Shown: positions 25,167-33,400 of the stretch, in pieces
Layout: each line of letters begins with the position of its first letter
Position numbering within the stretch: position 1 is the stretch's first letter
Source: Orlajensenia stereocauli
GTDB taxonomy: Bacteria; Actinomycetota; Actinomycetes; Actinomycetales; Microbacteriaceae
Reading direction: 5' to 3' (one strand)
Assembly: GCF_039548895.1 (NCBI RefSeq)
Contig: NZ_JBCLVG010000003.1
DNA length: 64,000 nt
The notes under the pieces: model-generated
Told to the model about the DNA's origin: nothing
What the model saw: only the letters and a program-made list of their open reading frames with translations
The model's database searches: none
Translations under genes and position numbers: made by a program

Positions 25167-27284
25167 ATGCGCCCGAGCACGATGGAAGCAGAAGCTCCTC
25201 GCACGACGACTACCCGAGACGGCCGCCTTCCCGAGCTCCAGGCCCTCCGCACCGTCGCCGTGCTGCTGGTGGTGCTCTACCATCTGTGGCCCGCATACCT
25301 GCAGGGGGGATATGTCGGCGTCGACGTGTTCCTGGTCATCTCCGGCTACCTGATCAGTTCCCACATCATGCGTGGCGTCGTCGAGCGCGGCAGCTTCTCC
25401 CTCACCGACTTCTACGTGCGCCGGATTCGCCGCCTCCTGCCTGCGGCCCTCGTCGTGCTCATGGTGGTGGGCATCACCACGCTGATATGGATGCCGCAGA
25501 CCACGTGGAACGACACGGGTCAACAGATCGTCGCGAGCGCCTTCTACGTCGAGAACTGGGCGCTGGTGGCCAACTCGGTCGACTACCTGGGAGCCGCGGC
25601 ATCCGATTCGAGCGTCCAGCATTACTGGTCACTCTCCGTGGAGGAGCAGTTCTACCTGGTCTGGCCGCTCCTGCTGCTGCTGAGCTGGGCCCTGCTGCGG
25701 CGAGCGAACCGATCGGCCACCCGGCGCTCGCTCGGGCTGGTCGTCGGCATCGTCGGTGCGGCGTCTCTGCTGTTCTCCATCCTGTCCACGGATGCAGATC
25801 AGGCCAGTGCGTACTTCAACACCTTCGGCCGCATCTGGGAGTTCGCGGCAGGCGCGCTCCTGGCGGTCTTCCTGCCTCTCGTGCGGCTGCGGCCGTGGCA
25901 GGGAATCCTGTCGACGTGGGTCGGCCTCGCCGCCATACTCTTCACCGCCGTCGTGTACACCTCCACGACCCCGTTCCCCGGTTGGACAGCGCTCCTGCCG
26001 GTGTTCGGTGCGGCGGCGGTCATCGCCGGCGGTTCGCCGCCCGGACGCTTCTCCCTCGCGCCCGCGATGCGCTGGCGGCCGGTGCAGGTGGTCGGCGACA
26101 TCTCCTATTCCGTTTACCTGTGGCACTGGCCTCTCATCGTCATCGTGCCGGTCGTCCTCCAACAACCCCTGGGTGGCCCGCTCAAGGTCGCGATTCTGAT
26201 CGCATCGCTTGGCGTCGGATGGCTCTCCAAGAGATTCCTCGAGGACCCGCTGCGCGCGGGTCCCCTCCCCTGGCGACGGGCGGCCGGGGAGCCGCGGCGG
26301 CGCACCATCTTCATCGGTGCCCTCTGCGGGATGCTGATCGTCTCATCCGTCGGCGGCGTCGCCTGGGCATCGAGTTCTGCGCGCATCGCCAGCGCGGAAT
26401 CCGCCATGAAGTCCCTCGGCGATCCGCTGACGATCGAGTGCTTCGGCGCTTCTGCGCTCGCCGACTCCGGTGCCTGCCCATCATCGAGTGATACGTCCGG
26501 CGACGAGATCTACCCTGATCCGCTCATCGCGCGGCGACCCACCTCAGCCGGATGCCAGCAGGCGAATGGGTCCGATGCCGTGCGCAGTTGCGACTTCGGC
26601 TCGTCGTCGTCCGCCGCGCCGCGGGTCGCGCTCGCCGGCGACTCGCACGCTTCGCAGTGGCTCGCGCCGCTCAGCGTCATCGCGGACGACGAGGGCTGGC
26701 ATCTCGAGACCTTCCTGCGCGCCGGCTGTTTCCTGCAGGTGCTGCCGGCCGGTGCCAACGGCAGCGAACGCCGATGCTCCGACTGGAATGCGAAGGCCCT
26801 GCGGGAGATCGTCGCCGGACATTTCGACGTCGTGTTCGTCTCCGCGCGCAGCACCTTGGTGGGGGGAGGGGCGAAACCGGTCGAGCAGCAGAAGGCGGAG
26901 GCCGCACGAATGCGCGCGGCCTGGGCGCCCGTCATCGCAGGGGGTGCGCGCGTCGTGGTCCTACGGGACATCGCACAGCCATCGAACGGCGGCATCTACG
27001 ACGCTCCGACCTGCGTCCTCGAGAACGAGCACAGTGACGCCGCGGCGGTCTGCAGCGTCGCCCGTGAACGCGCGATCGTGCCGGACCCGCAGGTCCTGGC
27101 GGCGCAGAACGAGGGCTCTGTCGATGTCATCGACATGAACGACTTCCTGTGCACGGCCGATCGCTGCTCGACGATCGTCGGCGACGTCCTCGTCTACGGC
27201 GACGGCAATCACCTGACCGCGCTGTACGCCACCACGCTGGCTCCATACCTCGCCGAGAAGGTGGCGGCAACCGGTTCGCTCTGA
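25167..27284 (+). CDS. OafA/YrhL-type acyltransferase with C-terminal SGNH domain
   Basis: A 705-aa two-part enzyme. The N-terminal acyltransferase-3 domain (~20-400) has about ten membrane helices and the blocks LPELQALRTVAVLLVVLYH and GGYVGVDVFLVISGYLI. The extracytoplasmic SGNH domain (~450-705) carries LAGDSHASQW near residue 487 and a C-terminal GDGNHLT Asp-x-x-His site. The membrane half passes an acyl group across and the SGNH half transfers it, typically O-acetylating a polysaccharide or peptidoglycan. TAGTGT lies 9 nt before ATG 25167; ATG 25182 is an alternative. A CCCC-N5-GGGGG element lies upstream. Confidence 0.92.
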   Translation: MRPSTMEAEAPRTTTTRDGRLPELQALRTVAVLLVVLYHLWPAYLQGGYVGVDVFLVISGYLISSHIMRGVVERGSFSLTDFYVRRIRRLLPAALVVLMVVGITTLIWMPQTTWNDTGQQIVASAFYVENWALVANSVDYLGAAASDSSVQHYWSLSVEEQFYLVWPLLLLLSWALLRRANRSATRRSLGLVVGIVGAASLLFSILSTDADQASAYFNTFGRIWEFAAGALLAVFLPLVRLRPWQGILSTWVGLAAILFTAVVYTSTTPFPGWTALLPVFGAAAVIAGGSPPGRFSLAPAMRWRPVQVVGDISYSVYLWHWPLIVIVPVVLQQPLGGPLKVAILIASLGVGWLSKRFLEDPLRAGPLPWRRAAGEPRRRTIFIGALCGMLIVSSVGGVAWASSSARIASAESAMKSLGDPLTIECFGASALADSGACPSSSDTSGDEIYPDPLIARRPTSAGCQQANGSDAVRSCDFGSSSSAAPRVALAGDSHASQWLAPLSVIADDEGWHLETFLRAGCFLQVLPAGANGSERRCSDWNAKALREIVAGHFDVVFVSARSTLVGGGAKPVEQQKAEAARMRAAWAPVIAGGARVVVLRDIAQPSNGGIYDAPTCVLENEHSDAAAVCSVARERAIVPDPQVLAAQNEGSVDVIDMNDFLCTADRCSTIVGDVLVYGDGNHLTALYATTLAPYLAEKVAATGSL

Positions 27285-27330
27285 GTCCGAGCGTTTCGTC
27301 GGTGCTCCATGAGAGCTCTCTCACGCCGAT

Positions 27331-27360
27331 GTGACAGGCCGATGCGCGCAGGCTATCGTG
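27331..27360 (+). promoter_or_regulatory. Candidate promoter GTGACA-N18-TATCGT upstream of the triple repeat
   Basis: GTGACA (27331-27336) and TATCGT (27355-27360) are spaced by 18 bp. A start near 27367 would place the three repeat units at 27371-27427 inside the 5' leader. It competes with a second candidate -10 (CATGCT, 27453-27458) downstream of the repeats. A short palindrome, TGAGAG-CT-CTCTCA (27310-27323), lies just upstream. Confidence 0.35.
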
Positions 27361-27370
27361 GCCTGACCAC

Positions 27371-27427
27371 CCCCGAACGGGTGGCCTTATCGCCCCGAAC
27401 TGGTGGCGTCCCACCCCGAAGTGGTGG
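27371..27427 (+). repeat. Three tandem CCCCGAA-N-x-GGTGG elements, period 21-22 bp
   Basis: Copies: CCCCGAACGGGTGG (27371-27384), CCCCGAACTGGTGG (27393-27406), CCCCGAAGTGGTGG (27414-27427). Steps of 22 and 21 bp put them on one face of the helix (two turns each). Each copy can also form a small stem-loop with a CCGAA loop. The last copy is centred ~33 bp before a CATGCT hexamer (27453-27458). The likely role is a cooperative operator for the secreted beta-helix gene at 27477; an RNA-binding-protein array is the alternative. Confidence 0.7.
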
Positions 27428-27476
27428 GTTTCCCGATCAAGCCCCTACCCCCCATGCTCGTCCGTAGGAGAGATCG

Positions 27477-29582
27477 ATGCTGAAGAAGACCCTGTACCGC
27501 CGCCGTATGACCGGCCTCGTCGTCGCGCTCGCGACGGTACTCAGTGCATCCACCCTTGCCGGGTGGACCTCCGCTGCAGAAGCAGCACCCCAGCCATCCG
27601 GCTACCAGGCTGTCGCGCCCGAGCGCGTCCTCGCCCCGGTGACCATCCCCGCACAGGGCAAAGTCGTCGGCCGTTTCACCGAAGCGCCGACCGGTGCCAC
27701 TGCAGCCTGGGTCGTGCTCACCGCCGCCCGGGCAGCAGCGGCATCCGCCGTGTCGGTCTGCCCCGGAACCACGGCGACGGCGGACTGCCGCAGCCGCCCC
27801 GTTCTGACCGCGATGTCCGGCGTCGCCACCTCGAGTCCGGTGCTCGTGCCGATCGACCCGACCACGAAGGCATTCACGATCAATGCGACGCGCAGCGTCC
27901 TGGTCGCAGCCGACGTGGAGGGGTACGTCGTTCCACGCGGCTCGGCCACCGCCTCTGGCGGCTACTCGGAGGTCGCGAAGCCGGTGAACGGTTCGTCCTT
28001 CGCGATCGGTGCGCGCGAACTCTCCACCGTCACCATCCCGAACGTTCCGGCCGACGCCACCGCGGTCGCCGTCAACATCCACTCGTCCGGCTTCACCGGA
28101 CCGAGCTACGTCGCTGCCTGCCCGGCTGGTCAGCCGCGGGCGGACTGTGCCGCTACCTCGACCTTCAACCCGAACGCCGTCGGCGCTCGCGACACCTTCG
28201 CGATCGTCAAGCTCGGAGGAGCCTCGGGCAAGCAGATCCAGCTCTACAACAACGCCGGGACCGGATCCCTCCGCGTCGACGCACGCGGATTCATCCGCGC
28301 ATCGGCCACAGACACGGCCTTCGCGCCGGTCGCAGCCGCGGCACCGGCATCCATCGTGCTGAAGCCCGGCGCCAGCTCGGCCTTCCGCCTCGCGGGTCTG
28401 TCGTCGACGGCCACCCAGGCCGTCGTCCGCGTGACCGGCGTCGGCGCGTGGCGTGACACCCGTGTCACCACCTGCCTGGACCGCACCACTCCGGCGAATT
28501 GCGCCCCCAGCGTCGTGCTCCTCGCTGGCAAGGGCCAGGCGTCGACCAACACCGTCGTCGTCCCTGTCGTAGCCGGCAAGCCCGTGCTGACGCTCACGAA
28601 CAGTGCGGCCAGCGTACGACTGTCCGTCGCCGTCGTCGGCGAGATCGGTCCCGGCGGTTCGGCTCCGACCACCGCTCCGAAGCCGCCGACAACGCCGAAG
28701 CCGACCGCCACGCCGCAGCCGACTGCCACGCCGCAGCCGACCGCGACGCCGACCCCGACCCCGACCCCGACTCCCACGGCTACGCCGAAGCCGACGGTTC
28801 CCAAGCCGACGACGGGTGCGCCGAACGCGACCAACACCGGCGTCCCCGCTGGAACGAAGCTCACGATCCACGATGGCGACCTCTATGTGAAGACGGCGGG
28901 AACTGTCGTCAGCGGGTTGGACGTGCGCGGAAGCATCATCGTTCAGGCTGCCGACGTGACGATCAAGAACACGGTCGTCCACGGTCGGGTGCGTGACGTC
29001 CCCGTCGCGCTCATCAACAACCTCGGGCACTACCCGCGCCTCGTCATCACCGACACGGAGGTGGCATCGCTGGGACAGCGCGCCAACGGAATCATGGGCT
29101 CGAACTTCACCGCGACTCGGGTGAACATCCACCATGTCGAGGACACGGTTCACCTGACCGCCGGTGACGTCACGATCAGCAAGTCCTGGATGCATGACAA
29201 CCAGCACTTCGAGAAGGACCCGCTGCGCAACAACACCCCGACGCACGACGACTCGATCCAGATCCAGGGTGGATCGAACATCACCATCACGGGCAACACG
29301 ATCACCGGTTCGCACAATGCGGCTGTGCAGATCACTCAGGACCGCACGAAGGTGTCGAACATCGTGTTCTCGAACAACTTCGCCGACGGTGGAGCGTGCA
29401 CGATCAACGTCGCCCAGGGCTCACTTGGCCCGATCACCGGGATGCGCGTGCTCGACAACACGTTCGGGCGTTCGACCAAGTTGTACGACTGCGCGATCAT
29501 CGCACCCAAGACGTCCGTCCTCGACGTGCAGCGGAACTACTACTCGAACGACGGCGCCCTGGTCAAGGTCAAAAACGGCTGA
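27477..29582 (+). CDS. Secreted surface protein: three C-x8-C beta domains, Pro/Thr linker, parallel beta-helix
   Basis: A 701-aa exported protein. A signal peptide (basic LKKTLYRRR, hydrophobic core to ~30, AEAAP cleavage area) is followed by three ~115-residue repeats (~42-155, ~162-272, ~283-392). Each has one cysteine pair of the form C-x8-C (CPGTTATADC, CPAGQPRADC, CLDRTTPANC). A Pro/Thr linker (~399-446) leads to a right-handed parallel beta-helix (~455-701) with ladder repeats such as NITITGNTITGSHNAAVQI. Beta-helix domains often bind or cleave polysaccharides; no catalytic site is evident. AGGAGA lies 6 nt before the ATG. Three tandem operator-like repeats are upstream. It is probably part of the surface/EPS programme. 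Confidence 0.8.
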   Translation: MLKKTLYRRRMTGLVVALATVLSASTLAGWTSAAEAAPQPSGYQAVAPERVLAPVTIPAQGKVVGRFTEAPTGATAAWVVLTAARAAAASAVSVCPGTTATADCRSRPVLTAMSGVATSSPVLVPIDPTTKAFTINATRSVLVAADVEGYVVPRGSATASGGYSEVAKPVNGSSFAIGARELSTVTIPNVPADATAVAVNIHSSGFTGPSYVAACPAGQPRADCAATSTFNPNAVGARDTFAIVKLGGASGKQIQLYNNAGTGSLRVDARGFIRASATDTAFAPVAAAAPASIVLKPGASSAFRLAGLSSTATQAVVRVTGVGAWRDTRVTTCLDRTTPANCAPSVVLLAGKGQASTNTVVVPVVAGKPVLTLTNSAASVRLSVAVVGEIGPGGSAPTTAPKPPTTPKPTATPQPTATPQPTATPTPTPTPTPTATPKPTVPKPTTGAPNATNTGVPAGTKLTIHDGDLYVKTAGTVVSGLDVRGSIIVQAADVTIKNTVVHGRVRDVPVALINNLGHYPRLVITDTEVASLGQRANGIMGSNFTATRVNIHHVEDTVHLTAGDVTISKSWMHDNQHFEKDPLRNNTPTHDDSIQIQGGSNITITGNTITGSHNAAVQITQDRTKVSNIVFSNNFADGGACTINVAQGSLGPITGMRVLDNTFGRSTKLYDCAIIAPKTSVLDVQRNYYSNDGALVKVKNG

Positions 29583-29592
29583 TGGCGGCCGG

Positions 29593-29616
29593 ATGACCGG
29601 CCCGGTCATGTATAAC
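29593..29616. promoter_or_regulatory. Palindrome abutting a TATAAC -10 box
   Basis: ATGACCGG-C-CCGGTCAT (29593-29609) is a perfect palindrome with 8-bp arms. It is followed after one base by TATAAC (29611-29616), a good -10 hexamer in a TG-extended context. A repressor bound here would cover the -35 region of the promoter for the gene at 29698. Confidence 0.55.
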
Positions 29617-29654
29617 TGATCCCACGGTCGGCTCGACCGAGGAGCTCGACCAGT

Positions 29655-29682
29655 GACTGCGGCCCCTCCGGGGGCCGCAGTC
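29655..29682 (+). other. 12-bp-stem hairpin in the 5' leader of the next gene
   Basis: GACTGCGGCCCC (29655-29666), loop TCCG, then the exact complement at 29671-29682. It stands 3 nt before the GAAAGGA ribosome-binding site of the gene at 29698 and has no T-tract. It is more likely a leader structure or mRNA stabiliser than a terminator for the beta-helix gene, though termination is possible because actinobacterial terminators often lack T-tracts. Confidence 0.6.
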
Positions 29683-29697
29683 GGCGAAAGGATCGCG

Positions 29698-30327
29698 ATG
29701 ACTACAGGTGACGACGGTTCGGTGCGTACACGCTCACGAGCTGTGTGGATCGGAGTCGCGCTCATCGCCGTCGTCGCGGTGGTGATCGCCCTGATCGTCT
29801 TCCTCCCCCGCGCCACCGCACCGGTTGCGTCTCCGACAGGTTCTGCCACGAACGGCACGGCTTCTGCCACGGACGGCTCGGCGAGCTCGGACCCATCCTC
29901 CTCGCCGGTCGCCACCGGCACCATCCCGACGGAGAGCGCAGTGCCCATCGGCTCGGTGGCTCCTGTCGCGCCGGGCGTCACCGCGGCAGTGGCCGGTTTC
30001 GAGGCTGTCGAGTCCGAGGCGAAGATGCCCGGCGAGGTCGCCGGGCCCTCGATCCGATTCACGATCACCATCACCAATTCGACCGACGCCCCTGTCTCCC
30101 TCGCCTCCGCCCTCGTGAACGTCTACTACGGCCCGAGCCAGACGCCGTCGCAGGACATGTCGAATCCCGGAGTGAAGGAGTTGCCGGCCGAGATTCCCGC
30201 TGGAGCGTCAGTCGACGGCGTGCTGGTCTTCGACGTGCCGGAAGCGGATCGGGAGCTTCTCCTGATCACCCTCGATTACCAGCCCGGGGAACCCGTGGTC
30301 GCATTCCAGGGTGCATTCCCGGCCTGA
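29698..30327 (+). CDS. Membrane-anchored extracellular protein, DUF4352-like (hypothetical)
   Basis: A 209-aa protein with a short charged cytoplasmic tip, one membrane helix (~16-38, VWIGVALIAVVAVVIALIVFL) and a Ser/Thr/Ala-rich linker (~40-85). The extracellular beta-sandwich (~90-209) has IRFTITITNSTDAPVSLASA and a C-terminal LLITLDYQPGEPVV strand. The latter pattern resembles DUF4352/telomeric-repeat-type domains of actinobacterial surface proteins. The start has GAAAGGA 7 nt upstream and a palindrome-flanked promoter at 29593-29616. It lies between two large secreted proteins; function unknown. Confidence 0.65.
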   Translation: MTTGDDGSVRTRSRAVWIGVALIAVVAVVIALIVFLPRATAPVASPTGSATNGTASATDGSASSDPSSSPVATGTIPTESAVPIGSVAPVAPGVTAAVAGFEAVESEAKMPGEVAGPSIRFTITITNSTDAPVSLASALVNVYYGPSQTPSQDMSNPGVKELPAEIPAGASVDGVLVFDVPEADRELLLITLDYQPGEPVVAFQGAFPA

Positions 30328-30334
30328 GATTTTC

Positions 30335-30348
30335 GTACCCATTCGGGG
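30335..30348. promoter_or_regulatory. CCCC-N5-GG element (minus orientation) upstream of the LamG/PKD gene
   Basis: Read on the minus strand, the site is CCCCGAATGGGTAC, matching the 27371 copy (CCCCGAACGGGTGG) at 11 of 14 positions. Its centre is ~32 bp before TAAGCT (30374-30379), a candidate -10. Direct CCCGAA words at 30400 and 30418 lie further downstream. Confidence 0.45.
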
Positions 30349-30436
30349 GGTATGGGCGTTGAGGATATTTCACTAAGCTCGCGCCTAAGTCGGTGTCTAC
30401 CCGAAAGACGCCTACAACCCGAACTGAGGCCTGCCC

Positions 30437-33400
30437 ATGCGCTTTTCCGCATCCTCGCGCATCCTGTCTTTCGCCACTGCGATCGCTCTCTCCGCCGGAC
30501 TGGTCCTGGTGGCCGCTCAACCGGCGACCGCGGACACAGCTCCGCCGGATCCGACGACACCCGAGACCGTGTCGGCTGATGCCCTCCCCACCCCGCAGAT
30601 CGACGGTGTCGTCTGGAATCAGCAGGTGGCAGGCAACACAGTCTTCGTGGGTGGCGATTTCCAGAATGCCCGACCCGCAGGGTCCGCTGCCGGTGTGAAC
30701 ACGGTGACCCGCACGCACCTGATGTCGTACAACATCACGAACGGCGTGATGACGAACTGGGCGCCGAACGCAAACGGCCGCATCCGCGGTATGACCCTCT
30801 CGCCCGACAAGTCGACGCTCTACGTCGTGGGCAACTTCACCTCGATCGCCGGAGCCACGCGTTACCGCGTCGCAGCGTTCAACACCTCGACGGGTGCCCT
30901 GCTTCCGTTCGCTCCTGTGCTGAACGGGCGCGCAGCGGCCGTCGCGGTGGCGAACAGCACCGTCTACGTCGTCGGGTCATTCACCACAGCCAACGGGCAG
31001 GCGCGCACTGGAGCCGTCGCCTACTCCACCGGCGGGACGCTGAAGACCCAGTGGAATCCCGTCATCGCCAACGGCGGCCCGCTGAGCGTGGTCATCAAGA
31101 GCGATGGTTCGAAGGTCATCCTCGGCGGCGACTTCCAATCGGTGAACGGTCAGTCCAACCCCGGATACGGCCTGGCATCACTCGACGGCGCCACTGCAGC
31201 CATGCTGCCCTTCAACGTCAACACGCGGGTGCGCAATGCCGACACCGATTCGATGATCTTCAACCTGGCCGCTGACGAGGACGGGGTCTACGGCGTCGGA
31301 GCCCACTACGGCCTCGGCACTCTCGAGGGGACGTTCTTCGCCAGCTGGGACACAGGAGACATCAAGTGGATCGAGGACTGCCACGGTGACTCGTACAGCG
31401 TCTTCCCGATGGGCGACGTCGTCTACACGGCCTCCCACGCCCACTACTGCGGGAACATCGGCGGTTTCCCGCAGACCGAGCCGACCTGGACGATGCACCG
31501 CGCGCTCGCCTTCTCCAAGGCGGTCGGCGGCACCATCACCAACGACCCCTACGGCTACACCAACTGGGCCGGGACCCCCCGTCCGAACCTGCTGGACTGG
31601 TTCCCCGACATCAACACCGGCTCCTTCACGGGCACCGGCCAGGGTGCCTGGAACGTGAACGGCAACAGCGACTACATCCTCTACGGAGGAGAGTTCACCA
31701 TCGTCAACAGCGTGAGAACGCAGGGTCTGGTGCGCTTCGCGAAGCGCAGCCTCGCGACCAACAAGGAGGGTCCGCGCCTCTCGGGCACGAACTTCGTGCC
31801 GAACGTGGTCTCCTTCGCCGCAGGCACCGCTCGTGTGAGCTGGTTGGCCAACTACGACCGTGACAACGCGGCCCTCAAGTACGAGGTGATCCGCAACAAC
31901 GCCACGGCGACCCCTGTCTTCACCAAGACGGTGAGTTCCAACTTCTACACGAGACCCACGACGAACTTCGTGGACACCGGGCTCACACCAGGGCAGACGT
32001 ACAACTATCGGATCAGGGTGACCGATCCGACAGGGAACACCTTCCTGGGTGCGAACGTGCCGGTGACCATCGCGGCCAGTGGAACGATCAGCCCGTACGC
32101 GCAGGCGGTCCTCGATGACTCGCCGACCGACTACTGGCGCCTCGGAGAATCCAGCGGCTCCACCGTCTACGACTGGGCGGGAATGTCGGACGCGGTGGCA
32201 GGCGCCGGAGTCGGACGAGGAGCGACGGGCGCCATCAACGGCGACTCGAACACCGCATCCACCTTCAACGGAACCGGCAGCGGATTCGCAGCAAGCCAGG
32301 ATCCGATCGTCGGACCGAACAACGTCTCGATCGAGGCGTGGTTCAAGACGACGAGCACGGCGGGCGGCAAGATCGTCGGCTTCGGCGACAGGACCACCGG
32401 CACCTCGAACAACTACGACCGCCACATCTACATGGATGGTTCGGGTCGGGTCAAGTTCGGCGTGTGGGTCGGCTCCTCCGCAGTCCTGCAGAGCGCTCCT
32501 GGCCTGAACAACGGCCAATGGCACCAGGTCGTCGCGAACCTCGGCCCGACAGGCATGCAGCTCTTCATCGACGGTGTCCGGGTCGGACAGCGCACTGATG
32601 TGACGGCAGGCCAGAACTACTCGGGTTACTGGCGGATCGGCGGTGACACGTCGTGGGAGGGTGCCAACTTCTTCAACGGCTCCATCGACGACGTCGCCAT
32701 CTACCCGCAGGCGCAGAGCATCCAGCAGGTCAATGAGCACTACACCGCCTCCGGGCGCACGAGTGCCCTGCCCACGGCTCCGGCCGACAGCTACGGCGCT
32801 CGCGTGTACAGCGACAACCCGGACTTCTACTGGAGGCTGAACGACGCGGTGGGGGCAGGAACCGCCGCCGACTCCGGCATCTTCCAGAACCCGGGCAGCT
32901 ACCAGGGCGGCGTCACCAAGCAGGCCGCCGGCGCCATCGCTGGAACCACGAACAAGGCAGCATCGTTCAACGGTTCCAACGGCGTGGTCGTGAGCACCGT
33001 GCCGGTCAGCAACCCGACCGTCTACTCGCTCGAGGCCTGGTTCAAGACCACGACCACCTCGGGCGGGAAGCTCATCGGATTCGGTGACGCCGCGAGCGGA
33101 ACGTCGAGCAGCTACGACCGACACGTGTACCTGCAGGATGACGGCAAGATCGTCTTCGGTACCTACACCGGCCAGCTGAACACGATCACGACCAACGGCG
33201 CCTTCAATGACGGCGTCTGGCACCACGTGGTGGCGACTCAGGCCGGCGACGGCATGAAGCTCTACGTGGACGGCGCCTTGAACGGCACCAACCCGCAGAC
33301 GGCCGCCCAGGCCTACGACGGCTACTGGCGAGTCGGCGGCGACATCACATGGGGATCGTCGAGTTCGTTCCTCAACGCGACGATCGATGATGCCGCCGTG

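Noticed and set aside
27371..27427. CRISPR array
   Set aside because: Units are only 14 bp, spacers 7-8 bp, three copies, and no cas genes are near.
28672..28815. Tandem DNA repeats (CCGAC-CGCCACGCCGCAG type)
   Set aside because: They encode the Pro/Thr linker of the surface protein; a normal low-complexity coding repeat.
27387..29315. 642-aa minus-strand open frame opposite the beta-helix gene
   Set aside because: Low-complexity Arg/Gly/Asp-rich product, no domain; the plus-strand gene has signal peptide and repeats.
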